Below are positions 11,400 to 22,239 of a stretch of 64,000 nucleotides of DNA, piece by piece. The stretch spans positions 118,361 through 182,360 of the forward strand of contig CAUYUJ010018325.1 in assembly GCA_963575745.1 (NCBI GenBank). The letters are read 5' to 3'. The first letter of the stretch is position 1. Each line of letters begins with the position of its first letter. The notes beneath the pieces are model-generated. The model was not told where the DNA came from and did not search any database. It saw only the letters and a list, made by a program, of their open reading frames with translations. The stretch comes from Prorocentrum cordatum. Lineage: Eukaryota > Sar > Dinophyceae > Prorocentrales > Prorocentraceae. A program made the position numbers and the translations under genes.

Positions 11400-12055
11400 C
11401 CTCGAGCTCCGACCACTTTATTCCGCGTCGCCCCCCCCCCCCCCCGCGCCCCCCAGCGCCAGAGCGGGACCCCCGCCCGTGGCTCCGCCACTTTATTCCG
11501 CGTCGCGACGCACACCACCTCCCCACCTCCCTCCCCGCGCCCCAGTGGGGGCTCCGCCCCGTGCCCCCTCCGCCCCGACAATTTTATTCCGCGTCGCGAC
11601 GCACGCCACCTCCCCCCCCCCTCCCTTCCGCGTCCCCAGCGCCCCAGTTGGACCCCCGCCCCGTGGCCCTCTGCCCCAAGCCCCGCCCAGTGCCCCCTCC
11701 GCCCCGACCATTTTATTCCGCGTCGCGACGCACACCACCCAACCCCCCCCCTCCTCCTCCGCGCCCCCAATGCCCCAGTGGGACCTCCGCCCCGTGCCCC
11801 TCCGCTCTGAGCGCGTTATTCCGCGTCCGCGACGCACGCCACCTCCCCCCCCTCCCCACCTGGGATTTGGGCCCCCTTGCTGGGCCCCGAGGGGCGATGT
11901 ATTGCCCCCTCTTCCCCCCTCCTCGACGCACGCCACCTCCCCCCCCTCCCCACCTGGGATTTGGGCCCCCTTGCTGGGCCCCGAGGGGCGATGTATTGCC
12001 CCCTCTTCCCCCCTCCTCCTCCACCTCCTCCTCCTCCTCCCCCTTCCTTTTTGTG
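11400..12055. repeat. TTTATTCCGCGTCGCGACGC tandem repeat plus a duplication of about 98 bp
   Basis: About five copies of a C-rich unit (70-130 bp) each carry TTATTCCGCGTCGCGACGCA (near 11420, 11490, 11582, 11713 and 11817). At 11828-12020 a unit of about 98 bp containing CTGGGATTTGGGCCCCCTTG is present twice almost identically. No gene. Confidence 0.8.
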
Positions 12056-12119
12056 CAAGAGCCATGGCACACGTGCCACTGGCTACGGCTTCCAAGGCGA
12101 CCGAAATGTGACCATCAAC

Positions 12120-12460
12120 ACTGAAATCTAGGATCAGCTTCCCCTTGTGGAGGCACCCCCCCGTGTTGGTGTTGGTGCAAAATTCCAGACCTCCAAGATT
12201 CTTGGAAGCTTGGAAATGGGCACCCACACGCCTGGGCCGCCACCCGAATGGCCGCCTGAATGGCCGCCCGAATCGACCTGGAAATGGGCACCCACATGCG
12301 TGGACAGTATGGCCATCTGTGAGTGAATAAACCAAAGTCCATCCGAATGGCCGCCCGAATGGCCGCCTGAGGCCAGGACCAGCGTGAATGAGGTTATGAA
12401 CGGCCGACGCAGTTGAGTCTGGAACCCCTCGCAGCGGGTCCGTTGACTTCAGCAGCACGC
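12120..12460 (-). repeat. Diverged fragments of the 5.4/9.75-kb duplication edges
   Basis: 12130-12200 is the reverse complement of about 9745-9815 (TGTTGGTGTTGGTG against CACCAATACCAATA, then GGAGGCAC). 12340-12450 repeats 5373-5480 in direct orientation (GAGGCCAGGACCAGCGTGAA). A GAATGGCCGCC motif is reiterated. The ATG at 12478 opens a short Lys/Arg-rich ORF running into the TA repeat, which I do not call as a gene. Confidence 0.55.
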
Positions 12461-12618
12461 CTCCCGCTGGAGCTATCATGTCTAGGACGCTGAACAAGTT
12501 GAAAGAGTGCGCAGGCGACCCCGATGAGAAGGAGAGAGTTGGAAGGAAGCGGCGCGAGGGAAGAAGGACAGAGTCCCAGGGCAACGCGCTGAGGATAATA
12601 CATTCATATATACAGGTA

Positions 12619-12628
<10 letters not shown>

Positions 12629-12665
<37 letters not shown>
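12629..12665. repeat. TA microsatellite
   Basis: A TATATA tract immediately left of the element at 12666-14129. The sequence right of that element is again TA-rich. Confidence 0.9.
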
Positions 12666-14129
12666 CGGCGCACCGGGTCCGGGGGCCCGGGGCCGGGACC
12701 TCGACCACAAATGTGGGCTCCGGGGGGCCCGGAGGCTCGTCGGGGCTTGCCGGAGGCCTCCCCGGTCAGACAAGACGGCCCCAGGAGCGCCCAAGACGGC
12801 CCAAGAAACTTCCAAGAGGCCTCCAAGAGGGCTCCGAGATGCTGAAGATGGCCTCCAGACGTCCAAGGACGCCCCCAAGAGGCCCCAAGAAGCCTCCAAC
12901 ATGCGTCCCAAGAGGGCCCCTAGACGCAAAAATTGGCCCATTCCCTTCGTAAAACGTACATTTTCAACAAAGTTGTCTTTTGGGCTTTCCGACGTTACAG
13001 GACGGCCCAAGAGGCGCCCAAGACCGCCCCAAGACGGCCCAAGAAGCTTCCCAGAGGGCCCCAGGACAGCCCAAGAGGGCCCCAAGACGGCCCAAGAGGC
13101 GCCCAAGATGGCCCAAGAGGGCCCCAAGACGGGCCCAAGAGGGGGCCCAGAGGGGGACCACGAACCGCAAGCTCGAGCCTTCCGCCCCAAGAGGCCGCCA
13201 GGAGGCCCCCAGGAGGCCCCTCAAGAGGCCCCAGGAGACCCCAGACGTCCAAGGACGCCCCCAAGACGCCCCAAGAAGCCTCCAACATGCGTCCCAAGAG
13301 GGCCCCTAGACGCAAAAATTGGCCCATTCCCTTCGTAAAACGTACATTTTCAACAAAGTTGTCTTTTGGGCTTTCCGACGTTACAGGACGGCCCAAGAGG
13401 CGCCCAAGACCGCCCCAAGACGGCCCAAGAAGCTTCCAAGAGGGCCCCAGGACAGCCCAAGAGGGCCCCAAGACGGCCCAAGAGGCGCCCAAGATGGCCC
13501 AAGAGGGCCCCAAGACGGGCCCAAGAGGGGGCCCAGAGGGGGACCACGAACCGCAAGCTCGAGCCTTCCGCCCCAAGAGGCCGCCAGGAGGCCCCCAGGA
13601 GGCCCCTCAAGAGGCCCCAGGAGACCCCAGACGTCCAAGGACGCCCCCAAGAGGCCCCAAGAAGCCTCCAACATGCGTCCCAAGAGGGCCCCTAGACGCA
13701 AAAATTGGCCCATTCCCTTCGTAAAACGTACATTTTCAACAAAGTTGTCTTTTGGGCTTTCCGACGTTACAGGACGGCCCAAGAGGCGCCCAAGACCGCC
13801 CCAAGACGGCCCAAGAAGCTTCCAAGAGGGCCCCAGGACAGCCCAAGAGGGCCCCAAGACGGCCCAAGAGGCGCCCAAGATGGCCCAAGAGGGCCCCAAG
13901 ACGGGCCCAAGAGGGGGCCCAGAGGGGGACCACGAACCGCAAGCTCGAGCCTTCCGCCCCAAGAGGCCGCCAGGAGGCCCCCAGGAGGCCCCTCAAGAGG
14001 CCCCAGGAGACCCCAGACGTCCAAGGACGCCCCCACGACGCTTCGCGTCACCAATTTCTTCTCACAACGATTCCTGGGTCTGTGATTCGACAGAACCTAA
14101 GCGCGCGCGAAGCGCGCGCATGGTTCTAG
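12666..14129 (+). mobile_element. Candidate non-autonomous element in a TA tract, Helitron-like 3' end
   Basis: GC-rich unit starting directly after a TA microsatellite and ending in a perfect GC hairpin and CTAG followed by T (14101-14130). The body is the 386-bp tandem repeat plus CCAAGAGGCCCC minisatellite. Two other hairpin-CTAG-T ends (26355-26382 and 34753-34771) have a similar body upstream. Helitrons are known to end in a short hairpin followed by CTRR and to insert at AT; that fits here. The 5' boundary and the assignment are inference. Confidence 0.45.
12857..14036. repeat. 386-bp tandem repeat, three full copies plus a partial fourth
   Basis: The anchor AGACGTCCAAGGACGCCCCC occurs at 12857, 13243, 13629 and 14015, each exactly 386 bases apart, and copies differ at only a few bases. 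Each unit has a C-rich CCAAGAGGCCCC part and an AT-richer island of about 70 bases (GGCCCATTCCCTTCGTAAAA to GCTTTCCGACGTTACAGG). The repeat keeps a frame open across copies (MAHSLRKTYIFNK and so on), but amino-acid content is dictated by the minisatellite, so I do not call a protein. Confidence 0.95.
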
Positions 14130-14130
14130 T
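14101..14130 (+). other. GC hairpin plus CTAG terminus, copy 1
   Basis: GCGCGCGC, loop GAA, then GCGCGCGC, then ATGGTT and CTAG (14126-14129), then T. The related copy at 26343-26382 carries CTAGAAC outside the stem, so the whole motif is palindromic there. Confidence 0.6.
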
Positions 14131-16545
14131 ATATGTATGTTTACATACAAATATTTGCGCAGCCCCCCCCCCCCAGCACCCACTGATTTTCTCGCACTGA
14201 TCGCACAAATATTTGCGGTTCGCGGTGATCGCACTCGCATTTTCTTTACTGCCAGATTCGGTTCTCGCCCTGAGACGGCGGCATCGAATAATGAACGTCA
14301 TCTGGAGAGCCAACCACTTGATCCTGCATCTCCTTCCCCTCTTTCACCTCGTCCATCCTCCTCCTCCTCCTCCTCCTCCTCCTCCTCCTCCTCCTCCTCC
14401 TCCTCCTCAACCTCAGAAGATGCAAGCGTCCGCTTCCCCCGCCTTTGGGAGAACAGGTATAAGATATCAGCGGCAGCGCTAACAAGAACGATAAGCGAAC
14501 CATATGATTTCTCAGGCATTCCAGGGATGCACAGGGATGCTAAGTGACGATCGCTGTGCAGGCTCAGGGATCCCAGGGATTCCAGGGATGCGAAGTCACG
14601 ATCCCTGAGCAGGCTCAGGGACCCCAGGGCTTCCAGGGATGCGAAGTCACGATCCCTGTGCAGGCTCAGGGATCCCAGGGATCCCAGGGATTCCTAACCC
14701 TCCAGCAAAACCGACCTGGGGATCCACCAGCGATCCCGCGCTCAGAATCCCTGGGATCCCTGAGCCTGCTCAGGGATCGCGACGTCGGTTGTCAGCAAAC
14801 CATATGATTTCTCAGGGATCCCAGGGATTCCAAGGATGGCAAGTCACGATCCCTGAGCAGGCTCAGGGATCCCAGGGATTCCAGGGATGCGAAGTCACGA
14901 TCCCTGTGCAGGCTCAGGGATCCCAGGGATCCCAGGGATTCCTAATCCTCCAGCAAAACCGACCTGGGGATCCACCAGCGATCCCGCGCTCAGAATCCCT
15001 GGGATCCCTGAGCCTGCTCAGGGATCGCGACGTCGGTGGTCAGCAAACCATATGATGTCTCAGGGATCCCAGGGATTCCAGGGATGCCAAGTCACGATCC
15101 CTGAGCAGGCTCAGGGATCCCCAGGGATTCCAGGGATGCGACGTCACCATCCCTGTGCAGGCTCAGGGATCCCAGGGATCCCAGGGATTCCTGACCCTCC
15201 AGCAAAATCGGCCTGGCGACTTCGCAAAGATTTGGGGGGTTGGGAATCCCTGGGATCCCTGGGATCCCTGAGCCTGCACAGGGATCGTGACTTCGCATCC
15301 CTGGAATCCCTGGGATCCCTGAGCCTGCTCAGGGATCGTGACTTGGCATCCCTGGAATCCCTGGGATCCCTGAGAAATCATATGGTTTGCTGACAACCGA
15401 CGTCGCGATCCCTGTGCGGGCTCAGGGATCCCAGGGATTCTGAGCGCGGGATCGCTGGTGGATCCCCAGGTCGGTTTTGCTGGAGGGTTAGGAATCCCTG
15501 GGATCCCTGGGATCCCTGAGCCTGCACAGGGATCGTGACTTCGCATCCCTGGAATCCCTGGGATCCCTGAGCCTGCTCAGGGATCGTGACTTGGCATCCC
15601 TGGAATCCCTGGGATCCCTGAGACATCATATGGTTTGCTGACCACCGACGTCGCGATCCCTGAGCAGGCTCAGGGATCCCAGGGATTCTGAGCGCGGGAT
15701 CGCTGGTGGATCCCCAGGTCGGTTTTGCTGGAGGGTTAGGAATCCCTGGGATCCCTGGGATCCCTGAGCCTGCACAGGGATCGTGACTTCGCATCCCTGG
15801 AATCCCTGGGATCCCTGAGCCTGCTCAGGGATCGTGACTTGCCATCCTTGGAATCCCTGGGATCCCTGAGAAATCATATGGTTTGCTGACAACCGACGTC
15901 GCGATCCCTGAGCAGGCTCAGGGATCCCAGGGATTCTGAGCGCGGGATCGCTGGTGGATCCCCAGGTCGGTTTTGCTGGAGGGTTAGGAATCCCTGGGAT
16001 CCCTGGGATCCCTGAGCCTGCACAGGGATCGTGACTTCGCATCCCTGGAATCCCTGGGGTCCCTGAGCCTGCTCAGGGATCGTGACTTCGCATCCCTGGA
16101 ATCCCTGGGATCCCTGAGCCTGCACAGCGATCGTCACTTAGCATCCCTGTGCGTCCCTGGAATGCCTGAGAAATCCTAAGGTTCGCTTATCGTTCTTGTT
16201 AGCGCTGCCGCTGATATCTTATACCTGTTCTCCCAAAGGCGGGGGAAGCGGAGGCTTCCATCGTCTGAGGTTGCGTTAGAAAAAGCATTCCGCTTGCAAC
16301 ACGTGGCTCGGGAAGAGGAACGGAAAGGAGCAGGGATGATGAGAAGAGGATGCGTCTCCAGCTTCGTGGAAGAGGGAGAAGGCGTAGAGTGGGTGCTGGG
16401 GGGGGGGGGGGGGGGCTGTCCAAATATTTATACACATACACACACACATATATATATATGTACATATGTATATGTGTATGTATATGTAGAATATATATGT
16501 ATATGTATATGTAATATAAATATATACATATATACACATATATAT
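14130..16545. repeat. Giant imperfect palindrome built from 248-bp units
   Basis: Left and right arms are reverse complements about a centre near 15340.5. Position pairs sum to 30681 (for example 14544/16137, 14639/16042, 14887/15794). Arms run from about 14150 (AAATATTTG, C tract, AGCACCCACT) to 15222 and from 15459 to about 16430, with a 235-base spacer made of the same family. Within the arms a 248-bp unit is tandemly repeated, itself made of CAGGGATCCCAGGGATTCC-type sub-repeats. Identical QGSQGFQG ORFs appear on opposite strands, as expected from symmetry, and are not genes. A CCT microsatellite (14353-14408) lies in the left arm only. Confidence 0.9.
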
Positions 16546-16560
16546 ATATATATATATATA
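16395..16560. repeat. Poly-G tract and TA/CA microsatellite
   Basis: A G run of about 18 nt (16399-16417), then CACACA and TATATG repeats to 16560. The following element-like GC-rich sequence starts abruptly at about 16562, as at 12666. Confidence 0.9.
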
Positions 16561-16561
16561 T

Positions 16562-17580
16562 GATCCCGGGGAAGAAGGCCCCCTGCACGGGCCCAAGGAC
16601 CTCGGCAGCGCATGGGAGTGCAGCGCTTCCGGGGCCGCCCTGGGGCAGCCCTACGCAGTCCCGAAACGTGCTCCAAGTGCCCCAGGTCGCCTCCAAGACA
16701 CCTTCACTACACCCCAGGGGGGGCCCGAGACGCCCCAAGATCGATACCATATGCCCAAGATGCCCCCGCGACGGCCCCAAAAGGTTTTCCAGACGCCCCA
16801 GAAGGCGCCCAAATAGCCTTCAAAGAGGTTCCCCAGATGCAGAAATCGGCGACTTTCCATATGAAAACGTGCATTGCTGGCATATACGAGTTTTCGGCTT
16901 CTTCGGCGTCGGCGACGGCACTCGAGGCCCCCAAGACCACCCCCGGACGGCCCAGGAGCCTCCCAAGAACCCCCCCAAAACGCCCCCAGAACACCAAGCC
17001 CGTCCACGGGGCGCCCAGGACGGCCCAAGAGAGCCCCACGACGGCCCCAACAGGCTCTCAAGAGCGCCCCCAGGTCGCCTCCACGACACCCCCACGATAC
17101 CCCAGGAGGGCCTCGAGACGCCCCACCATCGATCCCATATGCCGCAGATGCCCCCACGACGGCCCCAAAAGGCTTTCAAGAAGAGGTTCCCCATATGCAA
17201 AAATCGTCGACTTTCCATACGACGCCGAAATCTGCGATTTTCCATATGAAAACGTGCATTTCTGGCATATACGACTTTTCGGCTTCTTCGGCATCGGCGA
17301 CGGCCCTCGAGGCCCCCAAGACCGCCCCAGGACGGCCCAGGAGCCTCCCCAGAACCCCCCCAAAACGCCCCCAGAACGCGAAGACCGCCCAAGAGGCGCC
17401 CAAGACGGCCCACGAGAGCCCCAAGACGGCCCCAGCAGGCCCCCAAGAGCGCCCCAAAAGGGACCAAGAGAGCATCAAGACGGGCCAATGCTTCCCAGAC
17501 GCCCCGAGGCGGCCCAACGGCGAACCCCACCGGACCCAACAGGGCCCCCAGAACAGCCCACAAGGGCCCCACAGGATTCC
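16562..17580. repeat. CCAAGACGGCCCC minisatellite with conserved AT-rich islands
   Basis: Degenerate CCCAAGACGGCCC/CCCCAAGAGGC units. Two nearly identical islands are embedded at about 16840-16925 and 17215-17300 (TTTCCATATGAAAACGTGCA, then GGCATATACGA, then TTCGGCTTCTTCGGC), about 375 bases apart. Several frames stay open for over 200 codons because of the repeat (PRRPKRPQEAP type). No gene. Confidence 0.85.
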
Positions 17581-18059
17581 GGATGGGCCACCTGCGAAGG
17601 CCCAGGCACGCTAAACAAAAGTGCGATTGGTCATGCATCGCCCACGACGGGGCCCAGGTCAGCGCCGAGACAGTCTTCAGAGTTTCCAGAGAGGTCTTCA
17701 AATTGCAGTTCAGCGTCCTTTTCCACCGACCCCGTGCCCCCTCAAGAAATGATGCTGCTGCCTCCGCGGCAAACACTCAGTATTCCCTTGCTCACTTCTA
17801 CGGCATTGCAGGCTGCCATCCATATCGCGCGTCGAGCCGCCACTCCCTGCACCTTCATATTCATCCGCATGCCTCCCGCTGCTGCTGATAGGCCACGACG
17901 CACGTGTGAAAGCTATCCAATAGGCAGTGGACTCCAACTTCAGACCTCCGTCCAAGGCACCCACAAACGTGAACGTCAAATATTCTGCAAGCGATGCAGT
18001 TCGGCTGGTACACGGCTTGCCCACCCACAGTGGCCCCTGTAGCTCCACCCTTCCGACTG

Positions 18060-19800
18060 TCGAAAACACAAGTCACGCCTACTTTCTTGCGCACCGCACT
18101 ATCGCGACCCATGCCACAATACCACGCGTGAGTGGAATTTGTGTAGTAACGCCCTCGTCGGCTGCCGCCTTCTCGCCACCAACAAAATCATCTGGTCCGT
18201 GCTTTCCGTGCTCTTTCGGCTCCCTGCCCTGTCGCTTCGCGGTGCTGGGATGTTCTTCCCACGTCCGGCAGAAGTTCAAAAACGCATCAGGGCCGCTTCC
18301 GCAATGCGTCAACCATCGGCACAACAACTCTTGCCCCTACAACCCTGGTCGCCAATTCGCCTGCGCATCGCCGGGCTACCATGAGGAACGGAGCGATGCG
18401 GCCCACAGTACTTACGTCACATGCCTCACAGGACGTCGACCGTGCACAGTGTGTGTTTCTTGCGCCGAGGAGCTCCCGGAACGCCCGATCTGTGCGCGCA
18501 CTGTGGCGGAGCCAGCCCATCCGCCAACCCCCCCCCAACCGCTCCAGCGGAGTCTCCGACGGCGCTTGCATCTACACCTTCGCGGTGTTCCACTTCGAAG
18601 TGCGGGGCGCCAGCGGTGCAAGAGAGCAGATCCATAACGGGCGCTCAATGCCCCATGTGCATCGTCGGAGTCTTTCCCGTGCGCCACGGCCACCTGCAGC
18701 CTCCGCGCCCCTCGACAACACGGCCAGCATTGCCTCGTCTGCCAACCGCCAGCCCTGCTCCACTTCTGCCGCACGCCCGCGTGCACGAACGTAGTCGAGG
18801 CGCCAGAGGACACTTTGTGTTGTCTATGCACGTCGTCTGCTTCCCATGCGCGACGCGTAGGTGCGACGGCCGTTCCACCCCTGGTTCAGCAGGCCTGCGC
18901 CGCACATGTGGACTCTCCACACCACCCCCACTACCATCCCTCTCCAAACGACCTTACGAGCAAACCGAACGCCCTTGTAGCTCCTCTGGGTGCAGCGGCG
19001 TAGCTCAACGGAAGTCGTCCGATGGCCTCTGCATCGCGTGCATTCAGAAACGAAAACCGTGTAGCAATCGACCCATTGGGTGCGCCCATCGCGTCGGGCC
19101 CCTCGGCACCGCGGCGGAATGTAGGCACCGTTGCCTCGCGGGGCCCCCTTGCCAGGGGCCCTGCAAGACTGGCTGCCGCGCCCCCGCCCGCCATGGCGTG
19201 CGACGCGCAGTGCTGCGCAACAACGGCATGTGCGAACGGCGCCTCAAGCCCGCGTGTTCCTTCCCACTGTGCGACAGGAAGTTGACGAAAGCAATGTACG
19301 CCACCGGATACTGCCCCGACCACGTTCACCACGCCGCGGTTGCCACCGCCGCCGCTGGGCCTCACCATCCTCCGACGTCGGCGTCTTCTGGTGTCCAGCG
19401 CGCCCGTCCACGTAGCGATCCGTTGCAAGCAGTCCGCGCGCAGGTGGCGGCAGGCGTCCGCATGTACCTCCGAGCCCGTGACTCGCCGAACTGTACCATG
19501 CCGTGGCGTCGCCTCAAGTCCACCCGCGTAGCACTTCCGGCCTCGCCCAGCTGTCCGCCCACCAGCGCGGCGCATCGGAACTGGTTCGCAGAACCCGTGC
19601 CTGGAACCTCTCGCGGCGCACGCACCGGCCACCGCGCCGGCTGGTGGTCGACGGACGAATGGCGCAGCAAACGCGCTCCGAAAGCGTCGCTCTCTCCGAC
19701 CGGCCAGTTTCAAGGAACCTGCGCAACGTGCGGGGCTCTGCACTTCTTCGCTGAACGCGCGCGTTGCCCAGAAGCACGCAGACAGGACTTCGGCGCGTGC
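18060..19800 (+). pseudogene. Helitron N-terminal Cys-rich region (degenerate)
   Basis: Upstream, collinear part of the Helitron relic. In shifting frames it carries repeated Cys modules, C-x(10-16)-C-x2-C: ACTNVVEAPEDTLCCLC (about 18775), KCGAPAVQESRSITGAQCPMC split across about 18600-18663, and GCSGVAQRKSSDGLCIAC (about 18985). Similar Cys/His clusters continue to about 19330 (ending ATGYCPDH). The spacing suggests tandem zinc-binding modules ahead of the Rep. Frames 1, 2 and 3 alternate, so no single ORF covers it. The family assignment rests on the downstream domains; the zinc-module reading is inference. 17600-18060 gives no clear gene. Confidence 0.55.
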
Positions 19801-20330
19801 TGCAGGTGCGGGGCCCTGGCTGGCATCCCCCTTCTGCCTCCCGCCCCAGGCGATATGGCGCGGCTCCTCCGTCCGGTCGCGCAACTGCGCCCTTGGGCTC
19901 GCGTCCTTCAACGGCGAGAGCACTGTCGCCTGACGGAAGACCCCCGCGGAGGTATCATCTGGCAGAGGTCCGCTGGCGTTCGTACCCCGCGGCCGCGCCT
20001 TCAGGTCCGTTGGCACCCTGTACCCAGAAGCGACCCGCAGTCCAAAGTACGCCCAAGTCTACATGTACGACCGCGCAGAAGCGACGGCAGCCCGAGCCGA
20101 GTCGTTCCCCGACTTGAAACGAGACGTTCTCGACCTCCTGCTCAGAATGCTCGCGCGCACTTCCGCCAACCCGTACCCGTCGCACTTCCGACACATGCGC
20201 GACGTCGTCCAAGCGTCTACAGCCGCCCATGGTGCATCTGCCCCAGAACACGCGCTCCGTTTCGCCGGAGGGATGGAAAAAGGATCCGCGTTGATACGGC
20301 GTTCCGTCCGCGGCCGATGTGGCTTGCGCC
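19800..20330 (+). pseudogene. Helitron-like N-terminal domain (frameshifted)
   Basis: The frame at 20063-20310 reads VYMYDRAEATAARAESFP, then DVLDLLLRMLARTSANPY and HFRHMRDVV. This matches the pattern expected of the Helitron-like N domain (an LY+YD segment, then an NPY segment) that sits before the Rep nuclease in eukaryotic Helitrons. Preceding bases in another frame (about 19900-20060) give FNGES, then a FRSVGTLYP-like piece. At least two frame changes are needed. It overlaps the start of the open Rep frame at 20319. Confidence 0.6.
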
Positions 20331-21464
20331 GCTGTCGGCGAGAGGCCCCCGCCTCCCCGCTACGTCTCTGTGTTTTCACGTCGCGCAGACGGCCCCGACG
20401 CAACCCGCGAGTTGTCCTTCTTGTCCGAGCACGTGGGCCCGCTCACGGACCCGCTTATCCACGTCGCTGGCACTGTCGGTTATTCCACAACATTGCACAC
20501 TGACGCCGCGGGCGCAACGAAGGCGCGCAAGCTTCACCTCCGGGAGTTCTACGCCTACCGCATCATGCAGCGCGAGCCCGCGGATTCCTCCACCGTGGAA
20601 CTCCCGCGCGGCGCCGGTCGACTGTTCCAACAGTACGCAGTGGACGCCTACGCCAAAGTAGAAAGCCAGCGTCTACAATGGGTTATCAAGAATCAGGACA
20701 AAATGCGCGTCGAAACTCCCCATGGCCTCTTGGGCCACCTCCACGCCGCAGACGCCGCGCAGGAGACCGCGGCCCCTCCGCCGCCGCCTCCCCCTTCAGC
20801 GCATCACGGCCCCATTCCTCGCGCCACGGTCGGCGCGCCAGTCGTCCTCCCTGCGCCCTTCGGCGGGCCACCGCGCGCGCTGCAACAGTCGCACTTAGAC
20901 GCGATGGCTCTGGTCGCCGCAAAAGGACGCCCAGACCTGTTCATCACAACCACTGCGAATCCCAACTGGCCCGAAATACACGCCAACTTACGCCCTGGTG
21001 AGACGGCGGCGAACAGGCCAGACCTCGCCGCCCGGGGCTTTCACTGCAAGCTCAAACGCCTACTCCACGAGCTCACGCGCAAGCACGTGCTCGGAAAAGT
21101 GGCGGCGCACACGTGCGTAGTGGAATTCCAGAAGCGCGGCCTCCCGCACGCTCATCTTCTTCTGATCCTGGCCGATGACGACAAGCCCAAAACGGCAACT
21201 GACGTGAATCACCTGGTGTCCGCCGAGATCCCTGGCCCGTCCACGCTACCTGGTCTATGCGAATTGGTACATCGCTACATGATCCACGGCCCGCGCGGCG
21301 CCCTCAACCCGCTGCGCCCCTGCACGAAGGACGGCCTCTGCACCGAACGGTGCCCGGAGCCCTTCCGGTCCGAGACGAACAATGTAAACGGGTATCCCGA
21401 GTACCGCCGCCGAGAAACCACCCCTTCCCCACGCCGATTAAAACGGCGTCCTGGACGCGCGTAG
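20319..21464 (+). pseudogene. Helitron Rep nuclease, HUH half (relic)
   Basis: A 381-codon open frame with diagnostic Helitron Rep features in order: LHLREFYAYRIMQRE, GRLFQQYAVDAYAKVESQRL, MALVAAKGRPDLFITTTANP with NWPEI (the TCNPxWPEI block), RPDLAARGFHCKLKRLL, VVEFQKRGLPHAHLLLIL (HUH histidines at 21147-21155), VSAEIPGP, YMIHGPRGALNPLRPC and NGYPEYRRR. In Helitrons this domain nicks and joins single strands during rolling-circle transposition. The frame breaks right after YRRR, and the tyrosine half continues in another frame. Autonomous Helitrons also carry a PIF1-type helicase C-terminally; I find none. There is no clear start codon; the upstream domain is in another frame. Confidence 0.9.
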
Positions 21465-22235
21465 CGCGGCGCCGTACAATCCGTACTTACTGGAGCTACT
21501 GGACTGCCACATCAACGCAGAAGCGTGCACCTCCCTCCGCCCAATCAAGTACTTGTACAAGTACACGTGCAAGGGGCCGGATAGGGCCTGCCTCGAGCAC
21601 GTCCGTGATGAAGTACAAGAGTTCTTCGATTGTAGATGCGTCGGGGCCCCGGAGGCCACGCGGCGGCCCATGGTTTTCCCCATGCACGGCCGGAGCCACC
21701 AGGTCCAGAGACTTCCAGTCCACGTGCCTCTGGGGCAAACCGTGCTATTCGAATCCAGAAGGGAGACCTCTGCAGCACGCGCCGCTTCGACTCGGCACGC
21801 GAAGCTCGAAGCGTGGTTCACCCTCAATGCAGAGGCGGCGTCCGCGCCAGAGAGCCCAGACCGCTCCCTTTATCTTGTCCCTGAAGTACCCGCACATTCC
21901 ATTGCATGTCCGATGGGACTGCAAGCGCGCCCGCTGGGTGCGCCGTGAACGGCAAGCGCGCAACAACGACGTCATCGGGCGCATGTCGTATCCAATGTGG
22001 CTGCCGCCTTCTCCCACGCTGCTTCGCCCGCGTCCGCGCCCGCCCCCGCCCCCCGCTGCCTCCGCATTCTCTCCCTCGGACATGTTACGATGCGCGTGGC
22101 ACAGAGCGTCCCTTGCGCGCGGTGCAGTCCGCGCAGTCCAGCCAACCCCCAAAGGTGCCGCGCCCTCCAGGGAACTACCACAAGTGCCCAGGAGTACGTG
22201 GAGCGATTCTTCCACTTAGAACTAGCAGGCTAGAG
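21465..22235 (+). pseudogene. Helitron Rep tyrosine half and degenerate tail
   Basis: After the frame break, the sequence reads PYNPYLLELLDCHINAEACT, then IKYLYKYTCKGPDRA. The catalytic tyrosine pair, spaced four residues apart, is at 21550 and 21562. Next come DEVQEFFDCRCVGAPEATRR and VQRLPVHVPLGQ, then after a further break KYPHIPLHVRWDC and NNDVIGRMSYP (21880-22000). These follow Helitron Rep order. Similarity fades by about 22100 and no helicase motif (Walker A GxGKT) is seen before 22240. At least three frame changes make the element non-autonomous. Confidence 0.8.
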
Positions 22236-22239
22236 GGTT

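Noticed and set aside
12933-14200. Repeated MAHSLRKTYIFNK ORFs as a protein family
   Set aside because: 386 is not a multiple of three, so each copy reads a different phase; content follows the minisatellite.
14544-16137. Collagen-like QGSQGFQG proteins on both strands
   Set aside because: Identical ORFs on opposite strands follow from the palindrome and the GGGATCCC repeat.
14530-16180. CRISPR-like array
   Set aside because: No spacer/repeat alternation; units are contiguous tandem repeats in a eukaryotic context.
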